Shown here one piece after another: positions 6,935 through 14,400 of a stretch of 19,148 bases of DNA. Origin of the DNA: Deltaproteobacteria bacterium (lineage in GTDB: Bacteria; Desulfobacterota; Desulfuromonadia; Geobacterales; Pseudopelobacteraceae). The stretch spans positions 1 through 19,148 of the forward strand of contig JAURXC010000379.1 in assembly GCA_030654645.1 (NCBI GenBank). Reading direction: 5' to 3'. The notes under the pieces were generated by a model, which did no database searches, had not been told where the DNA came from, and saw only the letters and a list, made by a program, of their open reading frames with translations. The number at the start of each line of letters is the position of its first letter. Position 1 is the first letter of the stretch. A program made the translations under genes and the position numbers.

Positions 6935-7141
6935 ATGGAAACCAGGCACCAACAGATGTTGGCCAAGGTTCTGTCCCGGGCAATGAGTCCTTCGTCGGTC
7001 TGTATGCATAACGAATTGAGCGATTTCAAGGGTGGCAAGCTTCTGTCCCAGCTTACCTTCGAGGATTTTCAGGTTCTTTCCGCATACGCCAGACGAACGA
7101 TGCAACCGGTCCGCAAGCCGGTTGCAGATGAGCCTGTCTGA
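6935..7141 (+). CDS. Small hypothetical protein
   Basis: A 68-residue frame beginning M-E-T-R-H-Q-Q-M-L. I chose ATG 6935 because a purine-rich GGAGAGGGG (6916-6924) lies about 10 nt upstream; the frame is open further upstream to 6845, but that part looks unlike protein. It contains a central hydrophilic stretch (N-E-L-S-D-F-K-G-G-K) and T-F-E-D-F-Q-V-L-S-A-Y-A-R. There is no signal peptide, membrane segment or recognised domain, and one cysteine. It lies between the Cys-rich gene and the copper receptor. The 191 nt before it (6744-6934) contain only a weak 6-bp hairpin at 6804-6820. It may be a real small gene or chance. Confidence 0.4.
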   Translation: METRHQQMLAKVLSRAMSPSSVCMHNELSDFKGGKLLSQLTFEDFQVLSAYARRTMQPVRKPVADEPV

Positions 7142-7164
7142 CAGATTTTACTTCTAAAACAACT

Positions 7165-7204
7165 TCCGACTCATTCCGTTTGTGCCAGGGCGGAGTGAGT
7201 CGGA
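7165..7204 (+). promoter_or_regulatory. Strong leader hairpin before the copper receptor gene
   Basis: TCCGACTCATTCCG (7165-7178) pairs with CGGAGTGAGTCGGA (7191-7204) at 13 of 14 Watson-Crick positions plus one G-U pair, around a 12-nt loop. It ends 17 nt before the AAGGAGGA ribosome binding site (7222-7229) of the receptor gene. No T-run follows directly, so it is not a plain terminator. It could be a protein-binding operator, an mRNA-stability element or a translation control hairpin. Confidence 0.6.
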
Positions 7205-7233
7205 GCTACCAGGCTTTTTACAAGGAGGATTCG

Positions 7234-9267
7234 ATGAACCATTTTATTTCACTGCTGGCCGGCACTGCATTGATTGTTTCCAGCACCCTGCCGGCATTAG
7301 CCGAAACTGTGCTGGATGAAATTACCGTCAGGGGCAGCAAGGAACCGGCGCAGGAGGAGAGCCTTTCCGTGCGCGAGATTCGCGAAAGCCCCGCCAGGGA
7401 TATGGGCGAAGCTATGAAAAGCATTGAGGGGGTTTCCTCGGTCCGCAAGGGAGCCATCGCCAACGATCCAGTGATCCGCGGTTTTCAGAAGGACAATATC
7501 AACGTGCTGATCGACGGCATGCGCATTCATGGCGCCTGCCCTTCGCGTATGGATCCTCCCTCGTTCCATGTGGATTTTGCCGAGGTTGACAAGGTGCGAG
7601 TGGTCAAGGGGCCCTATGATCTGAGCAACCCCGGCAGCATGGGCGGTATGATCGATGTGACTACCCGCAAGCCACGCCAGGGGTGGGGCGGTGACCTGTC
7701 CCTGACTTACGGTTCCTGGGACACCGTCAACGCTTCCGCAATCGGTTCCTACGGCGGCGACCGTTTCGATGCTCTGTTGGGATATGCCTACAAGTATTCC
7801 GGTGTGCCGGAAGCCGGCGACGGCAAGCGCATCACCGATGTCTATCCGGCGACCAGTCCCAACCGCTACCGGAGTAGTGCCATCGATTCCCACGCCTATG
7901 AGATCAACACCGGCTGGTTGAAGTTCGGTTACAAGCCGACCGCAAATTCACGTACCGAGCTGGCCTACAGTTACCAGGACGCCGATCATGTGCTCTATCC
8001 CTATCTGAAGATGGATGCCGACTATGACCGCACCAACCGCCTGAACTGGAACTACAACGTCAAGGACATTTCAGCCACCATCCGTGAAGTTAAATTGCAG
8101 GCCTATTGGGACCGGGTCGGCCATCTGATGGATGATCGCCTGCGCATGAGTTCCACGGCGAGCATGATGGTCACGCGCCCCTACTCGATGCAGACCGATG
8201 CGCGCACCGAGGTCATCGGCGGCAAGGCCGCCACAACCATCAAATTGGCTGGCGGCGAGTTCAGTGGTGGCATGGATTATTACACCCGCAACTGGAACGC
8301 GCTAAACCAGCGCGCCATGTACACCGCCGCTGTTCCTTACAGCACCCTGAACATGATTCCGGATGTCTATGCCGATAACCTGGGAGTGTACGGCGAGTAT
8401 GAATACCCGCTGGCCGAGACGCTTCGTCTCAGGGGGGGACTGCGTGGCGACTTTACCTGGGTCAAGGCTGATAACGGCAATCCGCTGGTCACGGCCGGGA
8501 CCAACACCGACTTTCAGAATGTCAGCGCCAATCTGCAGCTGACCTATACCCCGGTCAAGGGACTGGACCTGTTCCTCGGCTTCGGGCGCGGTACGCGCAC
8601 TCCCGATCCGGAGGAGTTGTACATCATCGTGCCGGCCGCGCCGCCGGCGGTAACCTGGAAAGGCAATCCGGACCTGAAGTCCACCGTCAACCACCAGGCC
8701 GACCTGGGAATGAAATTCAGCGCTGAGCGCTATTATGTTTCCGCGTCGTTCTTTTACAGCGACCTGACTGACTATGTTAATTTTTACACTCCTTCGGCGA
8801 CATCGAAGAGTTATCAGAACATCCATGCCCGCATGTGGGGCGGCGAACTCGGCAGCCAGGTATCACTGCCTATGGATATCTATCTGAAGGGCGCGATGTC
8901 CTATACCCAGGGAGAAAACCTGACTGACGACCGCCCGCTCTCGGAGATTCCGCCGCTGCGAGGTTTGATTGCGGTCCGATACGACAACGGCACCTTTTTC
9001 GGTGAGTTGACCGAAAACCTGACCAGGGAACAGGACCGGGTCGATGGTGGTCTGAATGAAGCGAAAACCGCCGGCTGGGCCACCACCGACATCAAGTTCG
9101 GCTACAATTACCGTGCCCTGTCGTTGTACGCCGGCGTGAACAACCTGTTTGACCAGTATTATGTCAGCCACCTTTCCTATCTGCGCGACCCGTTCTCATC
9201 AGGAGTCGGGGTCAAGGTGCCTGAAAACGGTCGGAACTTTTATCTGACTGCAACTTACCGTTTCTGA
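7234..9267 (+). CDS. TonB-dependent copper receptor (OprC/NosA family)
   Basis: A 677-residue outer-membrane receptor: signal peptide (cleavage after A-L-A, residue 23), plug domain (about 45-150) and a 22-strand-type barrel ending in Y-R-F, the usual C-terminal aromatic. It belongs to the OprC/NosA copper-receptor group: the plug carries H-G-A-C-P-S-R-M-D-P-P, giving the C102-x-x-x-M106 copper motif, and the barrel has H297-L-M299, an HxM pair. In OprC, CxxxM plus HxM form the Cu(I) site, so both halves appear conserved. It probably imports copper using proton-motive force through the TonB encoded next door. ATG 7234 is chosen for its AAGGAGGA site and the signal peptide; an upstream TTG (7180) would lie in the hairpin. 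Specificity rests on motif matching. Confidence 0.88.
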   Translation: MNHFISLLAGTALIVSSTLPALAETVLDEITVRGSKEPAQEESLSVREIRESPARDMGEAMKSIEGVSSVRKGAIANDPVIRGFQKDNINVLIDGMRIHGACPSRMDPPSFHVDFAEVDKVRVVKGPYDLSNPGSMGGMIDVTTRKPRQGWGGDLSLTYGSWDTVNASAIGSYGGDRFDALLGYAYKYSGVPEAGDGKRITDVYPATSPNRYRSSAIDSHAYEINTGWLKFGYKPTANSRTELAYSYQDADHVLYPYLKMDADYDRTNRLNWNYNVKDISATIREVKLQAYWDRVGHLMDDRLRMSSTASMMVTRPYSMQTDARTEVIGGKAATTIKLAGGEFSGGMDYYTRNWNALNQRAMYTAAVPYSTLNMIPDVYADNLGVYGEYEYPLAETLRLRGGLRGDFTWVKADNGNPLVTAGTNTDFQNVSANLQLTYTPVKGLDLFLGFGRGTRTPDPEELYIIVPAAPPAVTWKGNPDLKSTVNHQADLGMKFSAERYYVSASFFYSDLTDYVNFYTPSATSKSYQNIHARMWGGELGSQVSLPMDIYLKGAMSYTQGENLTDDRPLSEIPPLRGLIAVRYDNGTFFGELTENLTREQDRVDGGLNEAKTAGWATTDIKFGYNYRALSLYAGVNNLFDQYYVSHLSYLRDPFSSGVGVKVPENGRNFYLTATYRF

Positions 9268-9279
9268 GCTCTTTCCCGA

Positions 9280-9297
9280 GGGGGGCCGCGGCCCCCC
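9280..9297 (+). repeat. 18-bp perfect GC palindrome between receptor and TonB genes
   Basis: GGGGGGCCGCGGCCCCCC is self-complementary and lies 12 nt after the receptor stop and 14 nt before the TonB start. No T-run follows, so it is not a canonical terminator. As an RNA hairpin it could protect the receptor message's 3' end and lower downstream expression. Confidence 0.6.
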
Positions 9298-9311
9298 GCA
9301 AGGCGGATGTG

Positions 9312-10103
9312 ATGATTCCTTATATGGGTCACAATAACGCTATTGACCGCTATTTCTGGAGAGCCGTGCCGCTCTCGCTGTTGCTGCATCTTCTGTTGGG
9401 GGTGTGGTTTGCCAGGGGGATTACGGTCATGCGGCAGGTGGCCACACCACAGGTGATATCGGTCGAGTTACGAGAGGCACCCCCTTCGCCCCGGCCACCG
9501 CCGGCGGCAAGGCCGCGGGAGCCGGCGCTTCGCCCCATGGCCGCTCCGGTTGTACGTGCCAAGGCTCCTGTAATCCGTCCGCCATCTCCGCAACTGCCAA
9601 ATGTCAGCCGGCAAGTGCCGCCCGCTGTTCATGTTCCGGAAGCACCAGTGGAGGCGCCGCTGCATCCGCTGGCTCAGGCCGCTGTCGTACGTCCAACGGA
9701 TATGCATAAGATGGCTACTTCGATGCCGGCGCTGACTGTCAAGGCAGACGCCAAAGTCGTGCGACCGGTCGAGCAGGCGGTGCCGGCGAAGGATACGGGG
9801 CGCGCGGAAGCAGTCGCCAAAGCATATTTTTCAAGGGTCCGCTCGCATCTGGAGCGGAACAAGGAATACCCGGCCCTGGCTCTCAGGGGGAGGCTCGAAG
9901 GGACCGTCACGGTCCGATTTACCATTCGAAATGACGGATCCGTCGGCTCGGCCGGAATCGTAAAAAGTTCAGGTTATAACCTTCTTGATCAGTCCGCCTT
10001 GAGAACCGTGCATATCTCGGCGCCGTTCCCGAACCCTCCGGAGACTCCGGGTTTCAGGGAAACCAGCGTCAGCGTGCCGCTGGTATATAAAATGGATCTG
10101 TAA
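9312..10103 (+). CDS. TonB-family energy transducer
   Basis: A 263-residue TonB-like protein that would link the inner-membrane proton-motive force (with ExbB/ExbD, not encoded here) to the receptor upstream. The N-terminal membrane helix (about residues 18-36) contains S22-L-L-L-H26, the S-x-x-x-H motif required in TonB for coupling to ExbBD. A long Pro/Ala/Val-rich periplasmic spacer follows (about 45-140). The C-terminal TonB domain (about 175-263) shows Y-P-x-x-A, G-x-V-x-V-R-F-x-I and the S-S-G-Y...L-D-x-x-A pattern. ATG 9312 is chosen because AAGGCGG (9300-9305) is 6 nt upstream; a GTG at 9309 is adjacent. Dedicated TonB proteins beside a receptor usually serve that receptor. Confidence 0.88.
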   Translation: MIPYMGHNNAIDRYFWRAVPLSLLLHLLLGVWFARGITVMRQVATPQVISVELREAPPSPRPPPAARPREPALRPMAAPVVRAKAPVIRPPSPQLPNVSRQVPPAVHVPEAPVEAPLHPLAQAAVVRPTDMHKMATSMPALTVKADAKVVRPVEQAVPAKDTGRAEAVAKAYFSRVRSHLERNKEYPALALRGRLEGTVTVRFTIRNDGSVGSAGIVKSSGYNLLDQSALRTVHISAPFPNPPETPGFRETSVSVPLVYKMDL

Positions 10104-10221
10104 CCCCGTTGAATTGTTTATGTATAATTTTGTATATTCACGTCGTAGAATATGTATCGTTTTTTTTTATTTTGTAAGTTATATTGCAAACTCAAATTAG
10201 AATATTAAAAGGAGAACAACC
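10104..10221 (+). promoter_or_regulatory. AT-rich intergenic region, probable internal promoter of the copper cluster
   Basis: This 118-nt gap is far richer in A and T than its surroundings, contains TATAAT at 10123-10128 and a run of nine T at 10160-10168, and ends in an AAGGAG ribosome binding site. I cannot assign a well-spaced -35/-10 pair. Its position suggests that the NosL-ABC part can be transcribed separately from receptor and TonB. Confidence 0.35.
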
Positions 10222-10725
10222 ATGAAAAGATTATTACTTCTTGTCGCTGTATCCTGTGTCGTTTACATTGGCACGGCCTTGGCGGAGCATAAGCCTGGTC
10301 ACATGGAAGGGCATCAGCACGGCGCCGCCGTTGCCGCGTCCGAGTCGATGCATGCCGACGTGAAGAAGCATAACGCCTGTGCGCATTGCGGTATGGACCG
10401 TGAAAAATTTTCCCATTCCCGGATGCTGGTAACCTATGCGGACGGCACCTCCGTTGGAGTCTGCAGTATCCACTGCACAGCGATTGAGCTGAAGGCCAGC
10501 AAGGGCAAACCGGTCAAGTCGCTGGAAGTTGCGGACCTGGACAGCAAAAAACTGATCGATGCCGAAAAAGCCTTCTGGGTGATCGGTGGCGACAGAAAAG
10601 GGGTCATGACCAAGACTCCGAAATGGGCCTTTGCCAAGAAAAGCTCCGCTGAGGCTTTCATAAAGAAGAGCGGTGGCAGGCCGGCAACCTACAAAGAGGC
10701 GTTGGCCCTGGCTGAAAAGGATTAG
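10222..10725 (+). CDS. NosL-family periplasmic metal-binding protein (first copy)
   Basis: A 167-residue exported protein with a signal peptide (M-K-R-L-L-L..., cleavage after A-L-A, residue 21). The mature N-terminus is His/Met-rich (about 22-50: H-K-P-G-H-M-E-G-H-Q-H-G), a typical copper-collecting tail. A NosL-like domain follows: C53-x-x-C56-G-M58, then H65-S-R-M68, and C81-x-x-x-C85. NosL proteins bind Cu(I) and deliver it for N2O reductase maturation, but here no N2O reductase gene is seen. Classical NosL is a lipoprotein; this copy has no lipobox and should be soluble. It shares a C-x-x-C-G-M core with the next gene, 6 nt downstream, so the pair probably arose by duplication and divergence. 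Specificity for Cu(I) is inferred from the family. Confidence 0.85.
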   Translation: MKRLLLLVAVSCVVYIGTALAEHKPGHMEGHQHGAAVAASESMHADVKKHNACAHCGMDREKFSHSRMLVTYADGTSVGVCSIHCTAIELKASKGKPVKSLEVADLDSKKLIDAEKAFWVIGGDRKGVMTKTPKWAFAKKSSAEAFIKKSGGRPATYKEALALAEKD

Positions 10726-10731
10726 TGTTCC

Positions 10732-11208
10732 ATGTATCGAATCATCATAATATTGGTTCTGGCATGCGCCATGACGGTTACGGGCGCACATGCTGCCGGC
10801 AAGGGGGGGAACCCGGTCCCCCTCAACGCCAAGTGTCCGGTTTGCGGCATGTTCGTGGCCAAATACCCGGATTGGACCGCCACTGCCAGCTTCAAAGACG
10901 GTACCACCCATTACTTTGACGGTCCCAAGGACCTGTTGACATACTATCTGGATCCGACGCGGTATGCGAGGGGCAGGCGTCAGGCCGACATTGCCTCAAT
11001 GACCGTGAAAGAGTATTACTCTTTGGGGATGATCGATCCGCGTGGGGCTTTTTTCGTGCTTGGCAGCGATGTCTATGGTCCGATGGGGAGCGAGCTGATA
11101 CCGTTCAAAACCCAGAAGGACGCAATGGCATTCAAGATTGACCACAAGGGCAAACGCATTATCCGCTTCAACGAGATCACCAGTCAGTTGATCAAAACCC
11201 TGAACTGA
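10732..11208 (+). CDS. NosL-family protein (second copy)
   Basis: A 158-residue NosL-family protein with an N-terminal export signal (likely cleavage after A-H-A, residue 21; an alternative lipobox-like V-L-A-C ends at C12 but the hydrophobic stretch before it is short). The core reads C35-P-V-C38-G-M40-F-V-A-K-Y-P-D-W, then F-D-G-P-K-D-L-L near 62, and D-V-Y-G-P-M-G-S-E-L-I-P-F near 113, all typical of NosL. It resembles canonical NosL more closely than the upstream copy. It lies 6 nt after that gene with AAAAGGAT as a possible ribosome binding site. Likely role: periplasmic Cu(I) binding or hand-over to the membrane components encoded downstream. Confidence 0.88.
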   Translation: MYRIIIILVLACAMTVTGAHAAGKGGNPVPLNAKCPVCGMFVAKYPDWTATASFKDGTTHYFDGPKDLLTYYLDPTRYARGRRQADIASMTVKEYYSLGMIDPRGAFFVLGSDVYGPMGSELIPFKTQKDAMAFKIDHKGKRIIRFNEITSQLIKTLN

Positions 11209-11222
11209 TAACGAAGAAAACC

Positions 11223-11519
11223 ATGCGCCGATCGATCCAATTTATGGTTTTTACCACCGTCAACCTGGCGCTGTTCAGCCTGCTCCCGCTGCATGCCCGT
11301 ATTGCTCAAAGCACGGCCGACGCCGAATTGATAGCTCAGACGGCGCCATTGCGAAGGCTGCAGTTGACCGACCTCTGTCTTTCCAGCGAGGCGCGTTATA
11401 CCCGTCATCTCTCGCAGGCGGACCGCCATGCGCCATTTCAGGAACATCCGCTGGCGCTGGAACATTTTCCTTCCGGATCCATGATCCTGCCATCCATGCA
11501 ACCACGCGAGACCCCATGA
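11223..11519 (+). CDS. Small exported hypothetical protein
   Basis: A 98-residue protein with a signal-peptide-like N-terminus (hydrophobic about 8-23, possible cleavage after L-H-A). The rest is soluble and has a single cysteine (L-C-L near 52) and the segment R-H-A-P-F-Q-E-H-P-L-A-L-E-H-F-P-S-G-S-M, rich in His. I know no named family. It is credible because it lies 14 nt after nosL-like copy two and overlaps the permease gene by 4 nt (ATGA at 11516-11519), so it is part of the operon. It could be an accessory periplasmic subunit of the ABC unit. The weak GAAGAA ribosome site is consistent with coupled translation. Confidence 0.7.
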   Translation: MRRSIQFMVFTTVNLALFSLLPLHARIAQSTADAELIAQTAPLRRLQLTDLCLSSEARYTRHLSQADRHAPFQEHPLALEHFPSGSMILPSMQPRETP

Positions 11520-12652
11520 ATATTCATTTTGAACGGCACCTGAATATCCTGGATTTTACACTTTCATCGCTTCTGCGGCGGAAGGGGAAGAATTTTTCCC
11601 TGTTGACGATGTATCTGCTGGTGATCTTCATGCTGGCTTCGCTGGTGTTCTTCGTAACCGCGCTGAAGCGCGAGGCGGCCATTCTCCTCAGGGATGCCCC
11701 GGATATGGTCGTTCAGCGACTGGTGGCCGGACGGCAGGATCTGGTTCCCGCCCAGTATGCCGAGTCGATCGCTTCGATAAGGGGGGTCAACGGAGTTCGC
11801 CCCCGATTGTGGGGTTACTACTACGATGGTTTGAACGGAGCCAACTATACCATCGTTGCCGATGACTATATGGCGTCCTCACCGGAAAGTGCCGTGATCG
11901 GCAATGGTCTTGCCAGGTCGCGCAGCATGGTTGTCGGTGATTTGCTGCCGTTGATAAGCTATGACAAAGCGCCGCTGATGCTGCAGATCAGGAGTATCCT
12001 GCCGGGTGAGTCGGACCTGATGGCGGCCGACCTGATCGTGATCACATCCGAGGATTTTCGCACACTGTTCAAGTTTCCGGCCGGATTGGCCACTGATCTG
12101 GCGGTGGATGTTGGCAACCCCAAGGAACTGGCCACCGTTGCATCCAAGATCGCCCAGCAATTTCCCGACTCCCGTCCGATCCTGAAAAGCGAGATCCTTC
12201 GCACCTACCAGGCCATATTCGACTGGCGGGGTGGCATGGTCGTGATCATCCTGGCCTCGGCGTTGCTTTCGTTCATAATCTTCGCCTGGGACAAGGCCAC
12301 CGGCCTCTCGGCCGAAGAGCGCAAGGAGATCGGCATTCTGAAGTCGATCGGCTGGAGCACTTCCGATGTGCTGTTGCTCAAATTCTGGGAAGGGGTGGTT
12401 ATTTCGTTAACGGCATTTTTGCTGGGAGTTGTTCTGGCCTACGGGCACGTTTTCTTTCTGTCAGCGCCGATCTTTGCCCAGGCGCTGAAAGGATGGTCAG
12501 TGATTTATCCTGATTTCCGGTTGTCTCCGAATGTGGATGGTTACCAGCTGGCGGTTCTCTTTTTTCTGACGGTGGTTCCTTATACGGCTGCAACAGTGAT
12601 TCCCTGCTGGAGGGCGGCCACGACCGACCCTGATTCAGCGATGAGGTCCTGA
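11516..12652 (+). CDS. ABC transporter permease, MacB/FtsX type
   Basis: A 378-residue inner-membrane protein with the MacB/LolC/FtsX architecture: one N-terminal membrane helix (about 29-50), a periplasmic domain of about 185 residues, and three C-terminal helices (about 239-257, 289-315 and 344-366). Between helices 2 and 3 is E-E-R-K-E-I-G-I-L-K-S-I-G-W-S, the coupling-helix sequence that contacts the ATPase in this superfamily. Such permeases usually drive periplasmic work (mechanotransmission) rather than classical import. In nos clusters the ABC unit is NosFY, of a different permease type, so this is a different machine placed next to NosL-like genes. Start chosen at the ATGA overlap. 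Substrate inferred to be copper-related only from neighbours. Confidence 0.88.
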   Translation: MNIHFERHLNILDFTLSSLLRRKGKNFSLLTMYLLVIFMLASLVFFVTALKREAAILLRDAPDMVVQRLVAGRQDLVPAQYAESIASIRGVNGVRPRLWGYYYDGLNGANYTIVADDYMASSPESAVIGNGLARSRSMVVGDLLPLISYDKAPLMLQIRSILPGESDLMAADLIVITSEDFRTLFKFPAGLATDLAVDVGNPKELATVASKIAQQFPDSRPILKSEILRTYQAIFDWRGGMVVIILASALLSFIIFAWDKATGLSAEERKEIGILKSIGWSTSDVLLLKFWEGVVISLTAFLLGVVLAYGHVFFLSAPIFAQALKGWSVIYPDFRLSPNVDGYQLAVLFFLTVVPYTAATVIPCWRAATTDPDSAMRS

Positions 12653-12653
12653 C

Positions 12654-13382
12654 GTGATTGAACTGTCATCTGTTACCAAAACCTTCAACAGCGGGAAACC
12701 CAACCAGTTCACGGCGGTGGACAATGTCAGTCTGACAATTGAACCGCAAAAAGTTACCGTTCTGAAAGGGCCGAGCGGGTCAGGTAAAACCTCGCTGCTG
12801 ACCGTGATCGGCTGCATGGCCCGGCCAACCTCCGGGAGGATTTTCCTGCGCGGGATCGAGGCGGCCCTGAAGTATCAGCATGAAAGTGACGGACTGGTCG
12901 AGATTACCAGCCTGCCGGAGAGTTTTCTCAATGATATCAGGCGAGCCACTTTCGGATTCATCTTCCAGCAATTCAACCTGATCAAGGGGATCAGCGTGCT
13001 GGAAAACGTGATGCTGCCGGCTTATCCGTCAGGAGAAAGACGCAACGATATCCGTTGCAGAGCATTGGAACTGCTGGAGATGTTCGGCATCACCCGCCAC
13101 GCCGGACAGCGGGTGGAACTGCTCTCGGGCGGCGAACAGCAGCGTGTCGCCATCGCCAGGGCGTTGATCAACAATCCTTCCATCATAATTGCCGATGAAC
13201 CGACCGCCCACCTGGATTCAAAGCTCTCCTACGAGTTCATGGCAATCATCGAAAAGCTGAAAAATGCCGGGAAAACTATCATTATCGCCAGTCACGACCC
13301 GATCGTATTTGACTCCATGTTGACCGACATGCTGATTGAAATGCGGGATGGCTCCATTGTAGAAAGCCGGAGACGCTCATGA
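12654..13382 (+). CDS. ABC transporter ATPase, LolD/MacB type
   Basis: A 242-residue ATPase partner for the permease one base upstream. All motifs are present: Walker A G-P-S-G-S-G-K-T-S (39-47), Q-loop F-Q-Q-F (Q105), signature L-S-G-G-E-Q-Q (157-163), Walker B I-I-I-A-D-E-P (177-183), D-loop L-D-S and H-loop S-H-D (213-215). An unusual insert of about 20 residues (70-90, A-L-K-Y-Q-H-E-S-D-G...) lies between the Walker A region and the Q-loop, absent from short LolD proteins as I remember them. The start is GTG. Its 3' end overlaps the next ATG by 4 nt (ATGA). It should energise the MacB-like permease at the cytoplasmic face. Confidence 0.9.
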   Translation: MIELSSVTKTFNSGKPNQFTAVDNVSLTIEPQKVTVLKGPSGSGKTSLLTVIGCMARPTSGRIFLRGIEAALKYQHESDGLVEITSLPESFLNDIRRATFGFIFQQFNLIKGISVLENVMLPAYPSGERRNDIRCRALELLEMFGITRHAGQRVELLSGGEQQRVAIARALINNPSIIIADEPTAHLDSKLSYEFMAIIEKLKNAGKTIIIASHDPIVFDSMLTDMLIEMRDGSIVESRRRS

Positions 13383-14374
13383 TCATGCATCCCGCCGCCC
13401 TGGCGCTTCTGGCTACCGCCCTGCTGGTTTCGGGCATGGGAGTGCATGCCGGCTACCAGGGCATGCGCATCCTGGCAAAGTGGGATATCCGCAGCGGCAG
13501 CGAATTGCAGCTGGAGCTGGAACGCAAGACATATCTGGTCTCGACTGTGATGAGCAATATCCTGGTTTTCCAGTTGATGTCGCTTTTCCTTTACATCTAT
13601 ACCGCCGACAGCCTCTATCCGCTGTTCACCGGAGCCATGTGCGCGGCCGGCTCTCTCAATGCAAATTCCTTCGGTTATCCTGTGCTGTCACTCAAAGTAC
13701 TGAATTTTCTCCTGGCGGGGGTCTGGCTGATTGTAAACTACGCCGACAACAAGGGGTACGACTACCCGCTGATCAAGATCAAATATGAACTGCTCAATCT
13801 TCTGATCCCTCTATTGATGCTGGAAAGCTTCCTGCTGCTGGGCTATTTTGCCGGCATAAAACCGGATATCATCACCTCCTGCTGCGGCAGCCTTTTCAGC
13901 CATGAGTCCGGCAGCTTCAGCGGCGAAATCGCGGCTCTGCCACACATCCCGATGAAAATAGCCTTCTTTTCCAGTATGGCGCTGACCCTTGCCAGCGGAT
14001 TGTTCTTCTGCCTCAAGGGGCGGGGGGGAAATCTGTTTTCTGTTTTAGCCACCCTCACGTTCCTGATATCGGCCGCCGCGCTGGTGTCGTTCATCTGTCT
14101 CTATTTCTATGAACTGCCGACCCATCACTGCCCGTTCTGTCTGCTGCAGAAGGAGTATGGTTACGTCGGATACGCCATGTACGCAACGCTGCTGTGCGGC
14201 GGAGTGGCCGGGTTGGGGACCGGAGTGCTGATGCCGCTCAAAAAGCATGGCAGCATGGCGCGGATCATCCCGCCGTTGCAGCGCCGGTTGGCGCTGGTGA
14301 CGATTGTCTGCTATCTGCTGTTCACCTCGATTGCGTCCTGGAAGATGTATTTTTCTGCGCTGCGGATGGGGTGA
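13379..14374 (+). CDS. Polytopic membrane protein with CC and CxxC motifs, last gene of the copper cluster
   Basis: A 331-residue membrane protein with about eight hydrophobic segments (roughly 5-25, 53-76, 102-121, 138-160, 193-212, 220-244, 266-286 and 303-320). I recognise no family. Notable are G-A-M-C88, C168-C169 in I-T-S-C-C-G-S, and H-H-C251-P-F-C254 in a segment T-H-H-C-P-F-C-L-L-Q just after a helix. Paired cysteines at membrane edges suggest thiol-disulfide chemistry (as in DsbB/VKOR-type proteins) or Cu(I) binding. The start overlaps the ATPase stop by 4 nt (ATGA; an in-frame ATG at 13385 is also possible), so it is translationally coupled to the ABC unit. It may form an additional inner-membrane component. 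Confidence 0.75.
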   Translation: MIMHPAALALLATALLVSGMGVHAGYQGMRILAKWDIRSGSELQLELERKTYLVSTVMSNILVFQLMSLFLYIYTADSLYPLFTGAMCAAGSLNANSFGYPVLSLKVLNFLLAGVWLIVNYADNKGYDYPLIKIKYELLNLLIPLLMLESFLLLGYFAGIKPDIITSCCGSLFSHESGSFSGEIAALPHIPMKIAFFSSMALTLASGLFFCLKGRGGNLFSVLATLTFLISAAALVSFICLYFYELPTHHCPFCLLQKEYGYVGYAMYATLLCGGVAGLGTGVLMPLKKHGSMARIIPPLQRRLALVTIVCYLLFTSIASWKMYFSALRMG

Positions 14375-14400
14375 AAAATTTCATGTTATAAATTTATTTC

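Noticed and set aside
9280..9297. Palindrome as a terminator
   Set aside because: No T-run follows it, and the TonB gene begins 14 nt later with its own ribosome binding site, so read-through is expected.
10234..10911. 225-codon minus-strand frame opposite the NosL-like genes
   Set aside because: It is antisense to two proteins with signal peptides and the CxxCGM motif. No start context or domain supports it.
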